Source: Desulfopila aestuarii DSM 18488 (GTDB taxonomy: Bacteria; Desulfobacterota; Desulfobulbia; Desulfobulbales; Desulfocapsaceae). Taken from it: 64,000 bases of DNA. The notes below the pieces were generated by a model that made no database searches, was not told the origin of the DNA, and was given only the letters and a program-made list of their open reading frames with translations. Below, piece by piece: positions 1-9,689 of this stretch (its first letter is position 1; each line of letters begins with the position of its first letter). The position numbers and the translations under genes are program-made. The stretch covers positions 112,830 through 176,829 of the forward strand of contig NZ_FRFE01000010.1 of NCBI RefSeq assembly GCF_900143695.1. Direction: 5' to 3'.

Positions 1-40
1 GTGCGCTACAAATCCCACCGCAATGAGGGTGACTATGCAG

Positions 41-1075
41 ATGATGAAAGCCTTGGTGAAGGCAAAAAGAGAGCCGGGACTGTGGCTGCAGGACGTCCCT
101 GTTCCGGTTCCTGGCAAGAGCGAAGTTGTAATCAAAATCCTGCGGACGGCCATCTGCGGGACCGATGTACACATTTACAATTGGGATTCCTGGGCCCAGA
201 AGACCATTCCGGTACCTATGCATGTCGGGCATGAGTTTGTCGGCCGGGTGGCAGTGATTGGGGAAAACGTCACCGATTATAAAGTCGGTGATCTTGTTTC
301 CGGTGAGGGGCATCTGGTCTGCGGCCACTGTCGAAACTGCCTGGCCGGCAGACGGCACCTCTGCCCGAATACAAGCGGCGTTGGAGTGAATCGGGCCGGG
401 GCTTTTGCCGAATATCTTGCCATTCCTCAGGTTAATGTCTGGTATTGCGATCCCAATATTCCCCTTGATATCCTGACCTGTTTCGATCCGCTGGGTAATG
501 CGGTCCATACCGCACTTTCCTTTGATCTGCTGGGCGAAGACGTACTGATAACCGGGGCGGGGCCCATCGGCTGCATGGCCGCGGCTGTTGCGCGGCATGC
601 GGGCGCACGCCATGTTGTGGTGACCGACATCAATCCCTACCGCCTCGATCTTGCCAGGATTGCTGGCGCGACCCGGGTAGTGAACGTAGCAAACGAGAAC
701 CTGCCTCAAGTTCAGCAGGAGCTCGGAATGAAGGAAGGGTTTGATGTTGCCATGGAGATGTCCGGAAGCCCGGCGGCTTTAAACGCCCTTCTTGAAAATA
801 TGTGCCATGGCGGTAAGATTGCCATGCTGGGGATCGTGCCGGACAACACGGCCATCGACTGGAGCAAGGTGATTTTTAACGGGTTGACCATCAAGGGAAT
901 CTATGGCCGGGAGATGTTTGAAACCTGGTATAAGATGACCACCATGATCCAGAGCGGGCTCGATATCTCCCGGCTCATTACCCACCGTTTTCACTATACC
1001 GATTATGAAGAGGCCTTTTCAGTGATGCGCACGGGGCATTCGGGCAAGGTGGTTCTCAACTGGGAGGAGAAATAA
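41..1075 (+). CDS. tdh: L-threonine 3-dehydrogenase
   Basis: Zinc-dependent, NAD-linked medium-chain dehydrogenase that oxidises L-threonine to 2-amino-3-ketobutyrate in the cytosol. The 344-residue protein reads colinearly with E. coli Tdh. The catalytic zinc set is visible as Cys39 in AICGTD and His64-Glu65 in GHEFVG. The structural zinc cluster is CGHCRNC followed by a fourth Cys, and the Rossmann glycine motif is GAGPIG. ATG codons occur at 35, 41 and 44. The GAGGG at 25-29 favours 41 or 44, and 44 matches the E. coli start. It lies 2 bases before kbl, the classic threonine-to-glycine operon. Little room is left upstream, so any earlier operon member would lie outside the window. Confidence 0.96.
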   Translation: MMKALVKAKREPGLWLQDVPVPVPGKSEVVIKILRTAICGTDVHIYNWDSWAQKTIPVPMHVGHEFVGRVAVIGENVTDYKVGDLVSGEGHLVCGHCRNCLAGRRHLCPNTSGVGVNRAGAFAEYLAIPQVNVWYCDPNIPLDILTCFDPLGNAVHTALSFDLLGEDVLITGAGPIGCMAAAVARHAGARHVVVTDINPYRLDLARIAGATRVVNVANENLPQVQQELGMKEGFDVAMEMSGSPAALNALLENMCHGGKIAMLGIVPDNTAIDWSKVIFNGLTIKGIYGREMFETWYKMTTMIQSGLDISRLITHRFHYTDYEEAFSVMRTGHSGKVVLNWEEK

Positions 1076-1077
1076 CC

Positions 1078-2301
1078 ATGACAACCCCAAAACTTGATCA
1101 GGCACTGGCAGGAGAAATTGAGGCGCTTGCCGGGGAAGGGCGGGCCAAACCACCGGAGCGGGTGATTACCGGGTATCTGCCGCCTGCCGGTACGCGGGGA
1201 CCTCGTTACACCATCCTTGGACAGGATCGTGAATTTATCCGTCTTAACTCCAACTCCTATCTGTCGCTCTCCCAGCATCCTGCCCTCATTGCGGCCGCCG
1301 ATGCCGCCACCCACGCCTGTGGGGTCGGGCCGGGTGCGGTGCGCTTTATTGACGGCACCTTCAGTTATCACCGGGATCTTGAAGAGCGGGTTGCCCGCTT
1401 TACTGGCAAACCGGCTGCCAAAATATTCAATTCCGCTTACACCTCTAACTGCGGGCTGGCACTTGCCATCGGCTCCGCCAAGACCCATTGGATTGGCGAT
1501 CAGCTCAATCACAACTCCATCATCCGGGCCATGCGAATTGCCGGTGTGCCCAGTGGCCATAAAGGGATTTATCGCCATAACGATATGGATGATCTTCGCC
1601 GATGTCTCGACGAGGTCGAAGACACCATTGAGCGAGTGGTGGTCATCTTCGATGGCATCTTCAGTATGCGCGGTGACTATGCTCCCATTGACCGGATCGA
1701 AGCAGTCTGCTCGGAGTACCGTGACAGATTTCAGGATGGTGTAATCACCGTAGTCGACGATTCCCATGGTATCGGCGCCTATGGCGCTACTGGCCGAGGC
1801 ACTTCCGAATATAGTGGAGCTACGCCGGATATTATTGTCGGCACCTTCGGTAAAGCCTTCGGAGTCAACGGCGGTTTTATCGCGGCCAGCGAAATGGTGG
1901 TTGAAGCGGTGCGCCAGAAGGCGGATACCTATATCTACACCAATCCACTGAGTGTTGCCGACTGTGCAGCGGCATGTGCGGCGATCGATATTTGCGACAG
2001 TGATGAGGGCTTGCAACTACTCGCCGCATTACGAGAACGTACAGGGAGATTCCGGGAAGGCTTGACCCGGCTGGGACTCGAATCGATTCCCGGCCCCCAT
2101 CCGGTAGTGCCGTTGATGGTTCGAGACACCGCCAGGACGCGCGCCATGGTTCAGGGACTTTTCGATAAAGGTGTGATGGTGGTGGGTCTCACTTTTCCGG
2201 TGGTGCCGAAAGGTGACGAGTCGATCCGTATTCAGATCAACGCTGCTCATACAGAGGCAGACATCGATTATGTATTGGAAATCCTCGCCAGATTACAGTA
2301 G
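1078..2301 (+). CDS. kbl: 2-amino-3-ketobutyrate CoA ligase (glycine C-acetyltransferase)
   Basis: PLP-dependent alpha-oxoamine synthase family enzyme that cleaves 2-amino-3-ketobutyrate with CoA to glycine and acetyl-CoA, the step after Tdh. The 407-residue protein has the family PLP motifs: the aspartate/histidine stretch VVDDSHGIG and the Schiff-base lysine in GTFGKAFG at about residue 259. The N-terminus is somewhat longer than in E. coli Kbl. A GGAGG sits in the end of tdh just before the ATG, so the pair is translationally linked. Related synthases (serine palmitoyltransferase, BioF) share the fold, but adjacency to tdh makes the Kbl role very likely. Confidence 0.93.
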   Translation: MTTPKLDQALAGEIEALAGEGRAKPPERVITGYLPPAGTRGPRYTILGQDREFIRLNSNSYLSLSQHPALIAAADAATHACGVGPGAVRFIDGTFSYHRDLEERVARFTGKPAAKIFNSAYTSNCGLALAIGSAKTHWIGDQLNHNSIIRAMRIAGVPSGHKGIYRHNDMDDLRRCLDEVEDTIERVVVIFDGIFSMRGDYAPIDRIEAVCSEYRDRFQDGVITVVDDSHGIGAYGATGRGTSEYSGATPDIIVGTFGKAFGVNGGFIAASEMVVEAVRQKADTYIYTNPLSVADCAAACAAIDICDSDEGLQLLAALRERTGRFREGLTRLGLESIPGPHPVVPLMVRDTARTRAMVQGLFDKGVMVVGLTFPVVPKGDESIRIQINAAHTEADIDYVLEILARLQ

Positions 2302-2568
2302 CTGGTTGTGAAGTGCGGATTTGTATCCAAAATTAAAAAATAATGGATTGCCGGGAAAAGTAAGATAATTGTCAGAGTCTTCTGTCTTTATAGGGGTTCA
2401 AGCAGAAGGTCGTATGGCGATGGCGCGGAGTATTATACCCCGCACCCGGGAATTTCAGCCATGGTTTAAACATATCTGGTTGCAAACTTGGCCGTACTTT
2501 TGGTATGGTGCCATGAGCTACTGAATCTGTAACAAATATGTCGCCGTCAAAGTCAATTGGAGGGCTCA

Positions 2569-3081
2569 ATGGATGATGTTCAGGCGCTGATGGAAAAAAT
2601 CAGGAAAAACATTCTGGCCGAGGCCGAGCAAAAGCTCGCCGATGAAGCCTTTCAGCATCTGCGCAACTGTCTGCATAAGGGGCGAATGAAAGATGCAGAT
2701 GGTCAGGCATGTGTTGCCGGCGAGAATGCAAACTGCATGGAAATGTACCTGAAATTCTGCGATAACCGTGTTGACAAAGCGAAGTACGTTTCTGATGGCG
2801 ATGGGATAAGCTGTTTGTGCGGCTCTTGTACCGCAGATATGGCCATCGGTAAGACCACCGCCGAGTTGCTGCGAATCAAGCCGTCGGATGTGCTCAAAAG
2901 AGTGCAGCGTAGCGGTGAGGGGGTTGAAAAGCAAGCATTGCTGGCTGTAGAGGCCCTGCACAAGGCTGTGGAAAACTACTGGATTGCCAAGCATGGCAAT
3001 GGTGCTCTGCATAAGCTGAATCGTAAACCTCGCTTTGTCGCAGTAGGTCGGGGGACATCGTATATGCAGTACTCCCACTGA
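2569..3081 (+). CDS. NifU/IscU-like protein lacking the usual scaffold cysteines
   Basis: A 170-residue cytosolic protein whose middle and C-terminal part (about residues 45-135) aligns by eye with the IscU/NifU N-terminal domain: MEMYLKF, then DGDG...CGSC, MAIGKTTAELL, and a final helix like LAVEALHKAVENY. In IscU the three cluster ligands sit in ACGD, DGCGS and HC. Here the corresponding places read NANC with a shifted Cys, DGDG, and EKQA, so the canonical ligands appear to be lost, while a different CLCGSC set is present. The ATG at 2569 follows GGAGGG at 2559-2564. The gene stands alone, ahead of a strong terminator. Its function is unknown; it may be a diverged Fe-S or metal-binding relative. 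Confidence 0.75.
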   Translation: MDDVQALMEKIRKNILAEAEQKLADEAFQHLRNCLHKGRMKDADGQACVAGENANCMEMYLKFCDNRVDKAKYVSDGDGISCLCGSCTADMAIGKTTAELLRIKPSDVLKRVQRSGEGVEKQALLAVEALHKAVENYWIAKHGNGALHKLNRKPRFVAVGRGTSYMQYSH

Positions 3082-3100
3082 TCATTTACCGCATTTGTCA

Positions 3101-3141
3101 ACGGCCGGTTTTCCGCATGCGGAAAACCGGCCGTTTTTTTT
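3101..3141 (+). terminator. Intrinsic terminator after the NifU-like gene
   Basis: A near-perfect hairpin with arms around ACGGCCGGTTTTCCGCA and its complement is centred on GCATGC. It is followed by eight T residues, 20 bases after the stop at 3081. It separates this gene from the decarboxylase that starts at 3154. Confidence 0.92.
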
Positions 3142-3153
3142 GAGGGGATAAGG

Positions 3154-4560
3154 ATGGTATCCGAAACGGATCTCTTCAGACGTCTGTTTGACGTACTGGA
3201 GCAGCATAGCAGAGAGCAGAACTGCGGAAATTTTTTACAATACCACTCCCCTGCTGAATTGACCGCATTGCTCGATCTTGATCGGGAGAACACTGAAGGT
3301 GACTGGGACCCCATATTCTCATGGATCAGCCAGTACCTCGAGTACGGAGTGAAAACTTCACATCCTTCCTTTGTCAATCGCATGTGGGCCGGGGCCAACC
3401 CGCCTTCGATTCTCGGGGATATCGTGGTGGCGGCAACCAATACCTCTGCCTGCACCTACGAATCAGCACCCGTTTCTACCCTTTTCGAAAAGTATATGAT
3501 CGAGCAGATGCTTGAGCTGGTGGGTTTCAAAAATGGTGAAGGCCAGATGACCACCGGTTCGAGTAATGCCAATATGATCGCCATGATGTGCGCCAGGAAC
3601 CTGGCCTGTGAACAGGTCAAGCAACGGGGACTGTTCGCGCAGAGGGAATTGTTTGCCTTCGTCAATAATGATGCCCACTACTCCATGGACAAGGCGGCCA
3701 ATATTCTTGGTCTCGGCAGCGAACATCTGGTGAAGGTCGAGGTCAATGAGCGGGGAGAGATGGAGCCGGTGGCTTTGAAAGCTGCAATTGAGCAGGTGGT
3801 AGGCGCAGGTGGCGTGCCATTTTTCGTGGCGGCTACCGAGGGCACCACGGTGCGGGGGGCCTATGACCCCATCACACCGCTTTTGGCTTTACGCAAAAAA
3901 TACGGTTTTTGGCTTCATGCCGACGGAGCCTGGGGCGGAGCGGCGGTGATGAGTGACAGCCTAAAAGATGAGTTCATGGCCGGGCTCAGTGAGGTTGACT
4001 CATTTACCTGCGATTTTCATAAAATGCTCGGTTCTGCCCTCATGTGCAACGTACTGTTGATCAACCATTCCAACCGTACCCTGGGGGCAGTACTAGGTGG
4101 CGGAGATGGTAGTTATCTGTTTCGCGATACCGAGGACAGCGGGGTAAGGGATCTTGGCACTACTTCTTTGCAGTGCGGTCGCCGGGTCGATAGTCTCAAA
4201 TGGTTTCTCGATTGGAAGTATTATGGGAAAACCGGTTTTGGCAAGCGAATCGAAAACTACCTTGAACTCTGTAAATATGCGGAGGAGTGTGTGCACAGTT
4301 ATCCGGAACTGGAGCTGGTGACACCACGGGTGTCGTTTAACATTTGCTTTCGTTATAAGGTTAATGAGGAGATAGCGAACAGTTTCAATCAGGAACTACG
4401 CACCCGTCTCTATCAACAGGGGCTGGCTTTGGTGGGAATTGCCTATATCGGAGAGCTGCTAGTGATGCGGTTGCTCATTACCAACACCAATGTTGGCCGA
4501 CAAGAAATTGATCAATTTTTTCGACAACTGGTGGATTTGGGCCAGGAGATGGCGGCGTAA
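3154..4560 (+). CDS. PLP-dependent group II amino-acid decarboxylase (glutamate/cysteine-sulfinate decarboxylase-like)
   Basis: A 468-residue enzyme of the pyridoxal-dependent decarboxylase family (GAD/CSAD/aspartate decarboxylase clade). Visible landmarks are TTGSSNAN (phosphate contact), NNDAHYSMDKAA, the PLP-ring aspartate in HADGAWGG, and the Schiff-base lysine in DFHKMLG near residue 290. It should remove the alpha-carboxyl of a small acidic or sulfino amino acid, but the substrate cannot be told from motifs. If it acts on aspartate it could supply beta-alanine, as in PanP-type proteins; this is inference. An AGGGGATAAGG sequence precedes the ATG at 3154. It is transcribed alone, after a terminator. 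Confidence 0.88.
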   Translation: MVSETDLFRRLFDVLEQHSREQNCGNFLQYHSPAELTALLDLDRENTEGDWDPIFSWISQYLEYGVKTSHPSFVNRMWAGANPPSILGDIVVAATNTSACTYESAPVSTLFEKYMIEQMLELVGFKNGEGQMTTGSSNANMIAMMCARNLACEQVKQRGLFAQRELFAFVNNDAHYSMDKAANILGLGSEHLVKVEVNERGEMEPVALKAAIEQVVGAGGVPFFVAATEGTTVRGAYDPITPLLALRKKYGFWLHADGAWGGAAVMSDSLKDEFMAGLSEVDSFTCDFHKMLGSALMCNVLLINHSNRTLGAVLGGGDGSYLFRDTEDSGVRDLGTTSLQCGRRVDSLKWFLDWKYYGKTGFGKRIENYLELCKYAEECVHSYPELELVTPRVSFNICFRYKVNEEIANSFNQELRTRLYQQGLALVGIAYIGELLVMRLLITNTNVGRQEIDQFFRQLVDLGQEMAA

Positions 4561-4744
4561 AAGAGTAGCTCGTAAGAGATTTGCAATCGAGAAAAAGTCA
4601 GCTACAATGCGAATTAATGGAGTTCGCTACAATGGCTGTAGCTGGGCCGCACGAGAAAAGCACAGCAGGGTGAGAGCATGGAAATGTTTTTTTCCTGATT
4701 AATTGTCTTTTTTTATACGTTTGTTTTTCATTGCGAGGTCGCGC

Positions 4745-5296
4745 ATGGGGAGTTCATTTCAGGATCAGTTGTTGAAACTGGGCTTGGTTAATAAAAATCA
4801 GGTCGATAAGGCGAAGAAGTCAAAGCATTCCGAGCGAGCGCAGAAAGTCAGTAAGAAACAGCCGCCCAAAGTCGATGAGAACGCGTTGCTGGCCGAGCAG
4901 GCACTGGCCAAAAAGAGAGAGCGGGCACGACAACTCAATCTCGAACGCGAGGCAAAGCTGAAAAAACGCGAAGAAGCAGCGAAGGTCCGGCAGCTTATTG
5001 AGACCAACAGCCTGCCCAAAGATGAAAAAGGGGTGGCTTACCGGTTTGTCGACCAGAAGAAAGTCTACCGCCTCTTTATCGGCCAGGACCTGGTTGACCG
5101 GTTGAGTCGCGGAAGCGCCGGTATTGTCAGGTTAGGCGATCAGTATGAGGTGTGCCCGGCGGAGACGGTGAAAAAGATACGCGAGCTCGATGAAAAGGTG
5201 GTGGTTCTCTTCAATGAACCTGCCGGCGGTGGCGAGAGTGGCGACACTGAGGATCCGTATGCTGGCTATGAAGTTCCTGATGATCTGATGTGGTAA
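4745..5296 (+). CDS. DUF2058 (YaiL-like) protein
   Basis: A 183-residue, strongly basic protein with a long charged helical region (about residues 12-85, rich in Lys/Arg/Glu, likely coiled coil) and a compact C-terminal domain. It ends DPYAGYEVPDDLMW, nearly the same as the C-terminus of E. coli YaiL, and starts with the same QLLKLGLV pattern. YaiL has been described as nucleoprotein- or polysome-associated, without an established biochemical role. The ATG at 4745 has GAGG at 4735-4738. An upstream in-frame start at 4703 would add a hydrophobic stretch absent from the family and is not preferred. Confidence 0.88.
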   Translation: MGSSFQDQLLKLGLVNKNQVDKAKKSKHSERAQKVSKKQPPKVDENALLAEQALAKKRERARQLNLEREAKLKKREEAAKVRQLIETNSLPKDEKGVAYRFVDQKKVYRLFIGQDLVDRLSRGSAGIVRLGDQYEVCPAETVKKIRELDEKVVVLFNEPAGGGESGDTEDPYAGYEVPDDLMW

Positions 5297-5300
5297 CACT

Positions 5301-5336
5301 TCGGCCGGATACCTACTGTGATGGATATCCGGCCGA
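5301..5336. terminator. Convergent hairpin between the YaiL-like and secreted protein genes
   Basis: The arms TCGGCCGGATA (5301-5311) and TATCCGGCCGA (5326-5336) are perfectly complementary around a 14-base loop. It lies between the two convergent stop codons. No clear U-tract is present on either side, so it may be a weak bidirectional terminator or an mRNA end-stabiliser. Confidence 0.6.
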
Positions 5337-5342
5337 TAACTG

Positions 5343-5960
5343 TTATTGAGGGCGTGCAGAAATCTGCGAATCAAGAAAAATCTGCAGCCACTCCTTCTGG
5401 CTTCTGATGTCAGCGATTTTCGTCGCGATTGTCAGGGTCTTGCTCCCGGTTCTCGTCACCAACGGATCGAGGTCTTCCAGTTTGATCGGGAACTCGTTGC
5501 CGTGCAGCAACTGAATGACGGCGTTACCGATTTCTCCTCCCCCTGCATCTTTGCTGGCGTTCACTTTCTCTATCATTGGTGTGACATAGAGCGTCTGTTT
5601 CTGACGATCAAAACGGAGGGCCGCCTTGGTCTGAAAATCCAGCTCTATCTCGCCCACATTCAGCTGGATCTTGTTGCCGGCCAGTTCCGTGACGATCTTC
5701 AGATGGTCGCCGGCGAGATGCAGGCGACAGGCGAGTTGTTTATCCAGAAGCTGGAGGTCGCTGATGTTGATGATCCGCAGGTTTCCCTGCAAACTCTTGG
5801 ATGTCGCAGTGTACTCAAGAGGGAGCGTTGCGGTGATCGCCTCGGCGAGGACGCTTTCCGGGAGGCTGATGGTCATCATCTTTTGGGATTGTGCTGCCTG
5901 AGCTGAAAAACTTGAAAAGAGCAGCATGAGTGCACAACAAAGAGGAAAAAAGCGTTTCAT
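5343..5960 (-). CDS. Secreted protein of unknown function
   Basis: A 205-residue protein starting MKRFFPLCCALMLLFSSFSAQA, a textbook Sec signal peptide with a predicted cut after AQA, so it is probably periplasmic. The mature part begins with an amphipathic ISLPESVLAEAI stretch and continues as alternating beta-type strands (LRIINISDLQLL, IQLNVGEIELDFQT). That resembles lipid-binding DUF1439-type folds only loosely. The ORF remains open to 6041, but the signal peptide fixes the start at 5960. It is divergent from the helicase gene at 6198. No function is recognised. Confidence 0.75.
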   Translation of the reverse strand: MKRFFPLCCALMLLFSSFSAQAAQSQKMMTISLPESVLAEAITATLPLEYTATSKSLQGNLRIINISDLQLLDKQLACRLHLAGDHLKIVTELAGNKIQLNVGEIELDFQTKAALRFDRQKQTLYVTPMIEKVNASKDAGGGEIGNAVIQLLHGNEFPIKLEDLDPLVTRTGSKTLTIATKIADIRSQKEWLQIFLDSQISARPQ

Positions 5961-6197
5961 ATCATACCGTAGTGGAAGAAGGGGATGTGCCGCAGGCAGA
6001 GCGTCACCGGAGCAGCATTGGGTATACAAGTAATGAGGCAACAGTATGACAGACTGATTGCCTTGTCCGCAACCTCAAAACGGGTGAAACGTATTTTCTC
6101 CGTTTTTCTTCGCATATTGATGATTGTCGATTATGATATCCGGTGAAAAAACTCTATGCTGTTTCAATGATTTGAAAAATATCGCCTAAGTATTTCT

Positions 6198-7547
6198 ATG
6201 CCCACTCTTACCGTTACCTCCGACTGTTTGTTGAGCGATATCGATTTTGCCCTTGAAGAGGAGCTGAAAAAACAGCTGACTATCGATAATCCCCAGTATC
6301 TGGCGGCAAAAAAGTATGGTCGCTGGATCGGTAAGAAACTGAAACCCACCCTGAAGTATTATGTGCCGGTCCCTCGTGGCCTTCGTTTTCCCCGAGGTTT
6401 TTCCAATCAGGCGATTCGCATCTGTCGGGAACTTACCGGCGAGTCACCTGAGATTGTCGATAATCGCCGGCTGCTGCCGGAAGTCGATTTTCCCTTTTCT
6501 GGTGAGTTGCGCCCCTATCAGCAGGAGGCGGTGGAACTGATTGAAAAGCGCTCTTTCGGGGTGCTCGAAGCAGGAACTGGAAGCGGCAAAACCGTTATGG
6601 CCCTGGCTGCTATTGCCAGGCGACGTCAGCCAACCCTGGTTGTGGTTCACACCAAGGAACTGCTCTACCAGTGGCAGGAACGGGCCGCCACTTTTCTGAA
6701 TAGTGAAGTGGGGCTGATAGGAGACGGCCATTTTGTTATAAGGCCTTTTACCGTGGCCATCGTCAATACTGCCCGTAAGCGGGTGCATGAGCTGGTTCCC
6801 CACTTCGGGCATCTGATAGTCGATGAATGCCACCGGGTGCCGGCCGCACTTTTTACCGATGTGGTTGCCAATTTTGACTGCCATTATCTGCTCGGTCTTT
6901 CTGCCACTGCCTTTCGCAGCGATGATGGACTGACCCGGCTCATCTATTACTTTATGGGCGACCGGATTCACAAGGTGGACCAGGGCGAACTACAGGCCAC
7001 TGGCGCTATCGTGAAGCCACAGATCATCCACCAGCCGACCCGGTTCAGCTATAACTATCGCGGTGATTATCAGGCTCTGATTAAGGCCCTGACCCGCCAC
7101 GAGGGGCGGAATATGCAAATTGTCGGCGATATCATCAACGTCGTCGCCGAACCGGACCCGGGGATCGCCCTGGTCGTATCTGATAGGGTGAGCCACTGTG
7201 AACTGTTCACCCGGCTGCTGGCCGAGAGGGGAATAAACGTGGAGATGCTGACCGGTCAACTGTCGGCGGAAAAACGGGCGGAGATCGTCGATGCGGTGCG
7301 GGAGGGCAGGCTGCAGGTGCTGGTGGCCACGCTCCAGCTCATCAGCGAGGGTTTCGACTGCCCCGGTCTTTCCACCCTTTTTCTGACGACTCCTATAACC
7401 TTCGAGGGGCGTTTGCTCCAGGTCATCGGCCGGATCATGCGACCGGCCGCCAATAAGCAGGCCCGGGTCTTTGATTACGTCGATGAAGAGGTCAGGGCTC
7501 TGACCCGATCCGCCAATATTCGCCGGAAGGTGCTGGCCGGCCTGTAA
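6198..7547 (+). CDS. Superfamily 2 DNA/RNA helicase, XPB/RAD25-like
   Basis: A 449-residue ATP-dependent helicase. The N-terminal 100 residues form a small accessory domain. The first RecA-like domain then has the Q-like LRPYQQEAV, Walker A AGTGSGKT, motif Ia VHTKELLYQW, DECH box (VDECHR) and motif III LSATAFR. The second domain has VVSDR, ATLQLISEGFD (motif V) and VIGRIMRPA (motif VI, arginine fingers). This layout matches the compact bacterial XPB-like helicases with no nuclease domain in cis. It is likely a nucleic-acid remodelling or repair helicase; the substrate is unknown. The ATG at 6198 has only a weak ribosome-binding site. Confidence 0.88.
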   Translation: MPTLTVTSDCLLSDIDFALEEELKKQLTIDNPQYLAAKKYGRWIGKKLKPTLKYYVPVPRGLRFPRGFSNQAIRICRELTGESPEIVDNRRLLPEVDFPFSGELRPYQQEAVELIEKRSFGVLEAGTGSGKTVMALAAIARRRQPTLVVVHTKELLYQWQERAATFLNSEVGLIGDGHFVIRPFTVAIVNTARKRVHELVPHFGHLIVDECHRVPAALFTDVVANFDCHYLLGLSATAFRSDDGLTRLIYYFMGDRIHKVDQGELQATGAIVKPQIIHQPTRFSYNYRGDYQALIKALTRHEGRNMQIVGDIINVVAEPDPGIALVVSDRVSHCELFTRLLAERGINVEMLTGQLSAEKRAEIVDAVREGRLQVLVATLQLISEGFDCPGLSTLFLTTPITFEGRLLQVIGRIMRPAANKQARVFDYVDEEVRALTRSANIRRKVLAGL

Positions 7548-7881
7548 CCTTTCAACAGCACCCCGTCTTTGCACGATCAGTCTTGCTCGCATAGTTGGGC
7601 GTATAGCCTCGTAGGTCTGATTACACAAATGTTGGTCACATCTGAACGGATACGTCTTTTAAGCCGTTCGTCACCCCCTTAACCGACTGTTGTTGCGAAA
7701 TGGTTTGCTTGTTTGGCGAAGTTGGAGTATCATGTTGGGTTTTTCGCTGCCCGGATCATAATTGCCATCTTTTCATAGCGCCGTTCCGGGCGCTTTTCTA
7801 TTTTCAACTACATGCACAGTGCATATGGTATGACAATCTCCACCCGATCTTCCGGGCTGCGGGAATCTTCAGGGATACAGA
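7548..7881 (+). other. Intergenic region and typA leader
   Basis: There is no convincing coding capacity between the helicase stop and typA. It contains an intrinsic terminator-like hairpin at 7777-7800, which either ends the helicase transcript or acts within a long typA leader. No tRNA or known riboswitch was recognised. Confidence 0.6.
7777..7800 (+). terminator. GC hairpin with T-rich tail upstream of typA
   Basis: AGCGCC (7777-7782) pairs with GGCGCT (7789-7794) around GTTCCG and is followed by TTTCTATTTTC. It lies 230 bases past the helicase stop and about 80 bases before typA, so it could end an upstream RNA or attenuate typA. Confidence 0.6.
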
Positions 7882-9681
7882 ATGGATCAGAGTAAAATTC
7901 GTAACGTGGCTATTATTGCCCACGTCGACCACGGCAAAACCACCCTTGTGGATCAGCTATTTAAACAGTCCGGTATGTTCCGCGACAACCAGCAGGTCTC
8001 CGAGCGGTTAATGGACTCCATGGATCTGGAGCGAGAGCGGGGGATTACCATTACCTCCAAAAACGGCTCCTATACCTTCGGCGACTACTGGATCAACATC
8101 ATTGACACCCCAGGGCATGCCGACTTCGGTGGCCAGGTGGAGCGGGTGCTCAGGATGGCCGACGGTGCGCTGCTTTTGGTTGATGCCCAGGAAGGCCCGA
8201 TGCCCCAGACCTACTTTGTTCTGAAAAAAGCCCTGCAGAACAATCTACCGGTAATCGTGGTTATTAACAAGATCGACAAGCCGGCTGCACGGTGTGACTG
8301 GGTTGTTGATCAGGTCTTTGACCTCTTCGTTAAGCTGAATGCCCCGGACGATGTTCTCGATTTCCCGGTGGTCTATGCCTCGGCTAAGCAGGGCTTCAGC
8401 CTGTTAAATCTTGAAGACAAGATCGAGGATGGTGGCAATATGCACGCCATTTCCCAGCTGATCGTTGAGCATATTCCGGCGCCAGTGGGCGATGTCAAGG
8501 CGTCGCTGCAAATGCAGGTGGGTACCATTGACTATTCACCCTATCTGGGGCGCATGGGTATTGGCAAGGTGGTTAACGGCACCATGAAAATTAACCAGCC
8601 GATTGCCGTCGCCCGGCGCGACGGTTCGATCAAGCCGGTGCGGATCTCAAAGATTTTTCGTTTTGAGCGCGATGAAAAGGTGGCGATCGATGAAGCAGGT
8701 GTGGGCGAAATTGTCGCCATCGCTGGTATGGAGGATGTCACCGTGGGGGTTACTTTCACCGACGTTGAGGACCCTCGACCTTTGCCGTTGATTACCATCG
8801 ATCCGCCGACCATTTCCATGAACTTCATCCCCAATGACTCGCCATTTGCGGGCAAAGAAGGGAAATTCGTCACTTCCAGGCATATCGAAGAACGATTGCA
8901 GCGTGAGGTTCTGGCCGATGTGGCCCTGCAGTACGAGCCTCTGACGGATGCTGTTGGTTTCAAGGTTTCCGGCCGTGGTGAGCTGCACCTCTCCATTCTG
9001 ATTGAGAAGATGCGCCGTGAGCAGTATGAGTTCCAGGTTACCCGGCCTCAGGTGATCATGAAGGAAGAAAACGGCAAACTGCTTGAACCATACGAGGAGC
9101 TGACCGTTGATGTGGATGAGCAGTTCCAGGGTGCGGTCATCGAAAAACTAGGCAAACTGAAAGGCACTATGACCGAGATGGGTACCCAGAATGGTATGGT
9201 TCGACTGGTGTTCCATATTCCTACCCGCGGTCTGCTCGGTTACCGTTCGCAGTTCATGACCGACACCAAGGGTATGGGCATGATGAGCTATGTTTTTCAC
9301 GAATATGGACCCTATGCCGGTGATATCATCAATCGTCAGAGCGGAGTGCTGGTGGTAAAAGAAACCTGTGTTTCAGTGGCTTATGCGCTTTTTAACCTCC
9401 AGGAGCGCGGCAAGTTGTTTCTCGGGCCGGGTATACCGCTTTATGAAGGCCAGATTATCGGGGAGAGTGCTCGTTCGGTAGACATGATTGTTAACCCGGC
9501 CAAAGGCAAGAAGCTGACCAATGTTCGCGCATCCGGATCGGATGAGGCCGTTGTTCTCACACCTCCGGTGAATATGTCGCTGGAAGAGTGTATTGCCTAT
9601 ATCAACGATGACGAGTTGGTGGAGGTTACACCGCAATCTATTCGACTGCGTAAAAAGGCGGGGGTTCGCATCCGGGGCTGA
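7882..9681 (+). CDS. typA: Ribosome-associated translational GTPase TypA/BipA
   Basis: A 599-residue translational GTPase of the EF-G-like superfamily that binds the 70S ribosome and helps 50S assembly and stress growth. G1 is AHVDHGKTT (residues 13-21), G2 lies in RERGITI, G3 is DTPGHADF, G4 is NKIDK and G5 is SAKQG. Domain II, an EF-G domain III-like part and the TypA-specific C-terminal domain follow, with [12 protein letters not shown] and [10 protein letters not shown], for the full family length. The ATG follows CAGGGATACAGA. The candidate selenoprotein gene starts 9 bases after its stop and is presumably co-transcribed. Confidence 0.97.
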   Translation: MDQSKIRNVAIIAHVDHGKTTLVDQLFKQSGMFRDNQQVSERLMDSMDLERERGITITSKNGSYTFGDYWINIIDTPGHADFGGQVERVLRMADGALLLVDAQEGPMPQTYFVLKKALQNNLPVIVVINKIDKPAARCDWVVDQVFDLFVKLNAPDDVLDFPVVYASAKQGFSLLNLEDKIEDGGNMHAISQLIVEHIPAPVGDVKASLQMQVGTIDYSPYLGRMGIGKVVNGTMKINQPIAVARRDGSIKPVRISKIFRFERDEKVAIDEAGVGEIVAIAGMEDVTVGVTFTDVEDPRPLPLITIDPPTISMNFIPNDSPFAGKEGKFVTSRHIEERLQREVLADVALQYEPLTDAVGFKVSGRGELHLSILIEKMRREQYEFQVTRPQVIMKEENGKLLEPYEELTVDVDEQFQGAVIEKLGKLKGTMTEMGTQNGMVRLVFHIPTRGLLGYRSQFMTDTKGMGMMSYVFHEYGPYAGDIINRQSGVLVVKETCVSVAYALFNLQERGKLFLGPGIPLYEGQIIGESARSVDMIVNPAKGKKLTNVRASGSDEAVVLTPPVNMSLEECIAYINDDELVEVTPQSIRLRKKAGVRIRG

Positions 9682-9689
9682 GGAGGGCT

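Noticed and set aside
1003..2016. Long minus-strand ORF of 337 residues
   Set aside because: It is antisense to kbl, which has clear family motifs; the minus product has no recognisable motif and no ribosome site.
2488..2503. Sigma54-like GG-N10-GG promoter before the NifU-like gene
   Set aside because: The -12 element reads TTGGT rather than TTGC, and a GG-N10-GG match is expected often by chance.
7700..8011. ORF overlapping the typA start
   Set aside because: Different frame from typA, which is unambiguous; no ribosome site.
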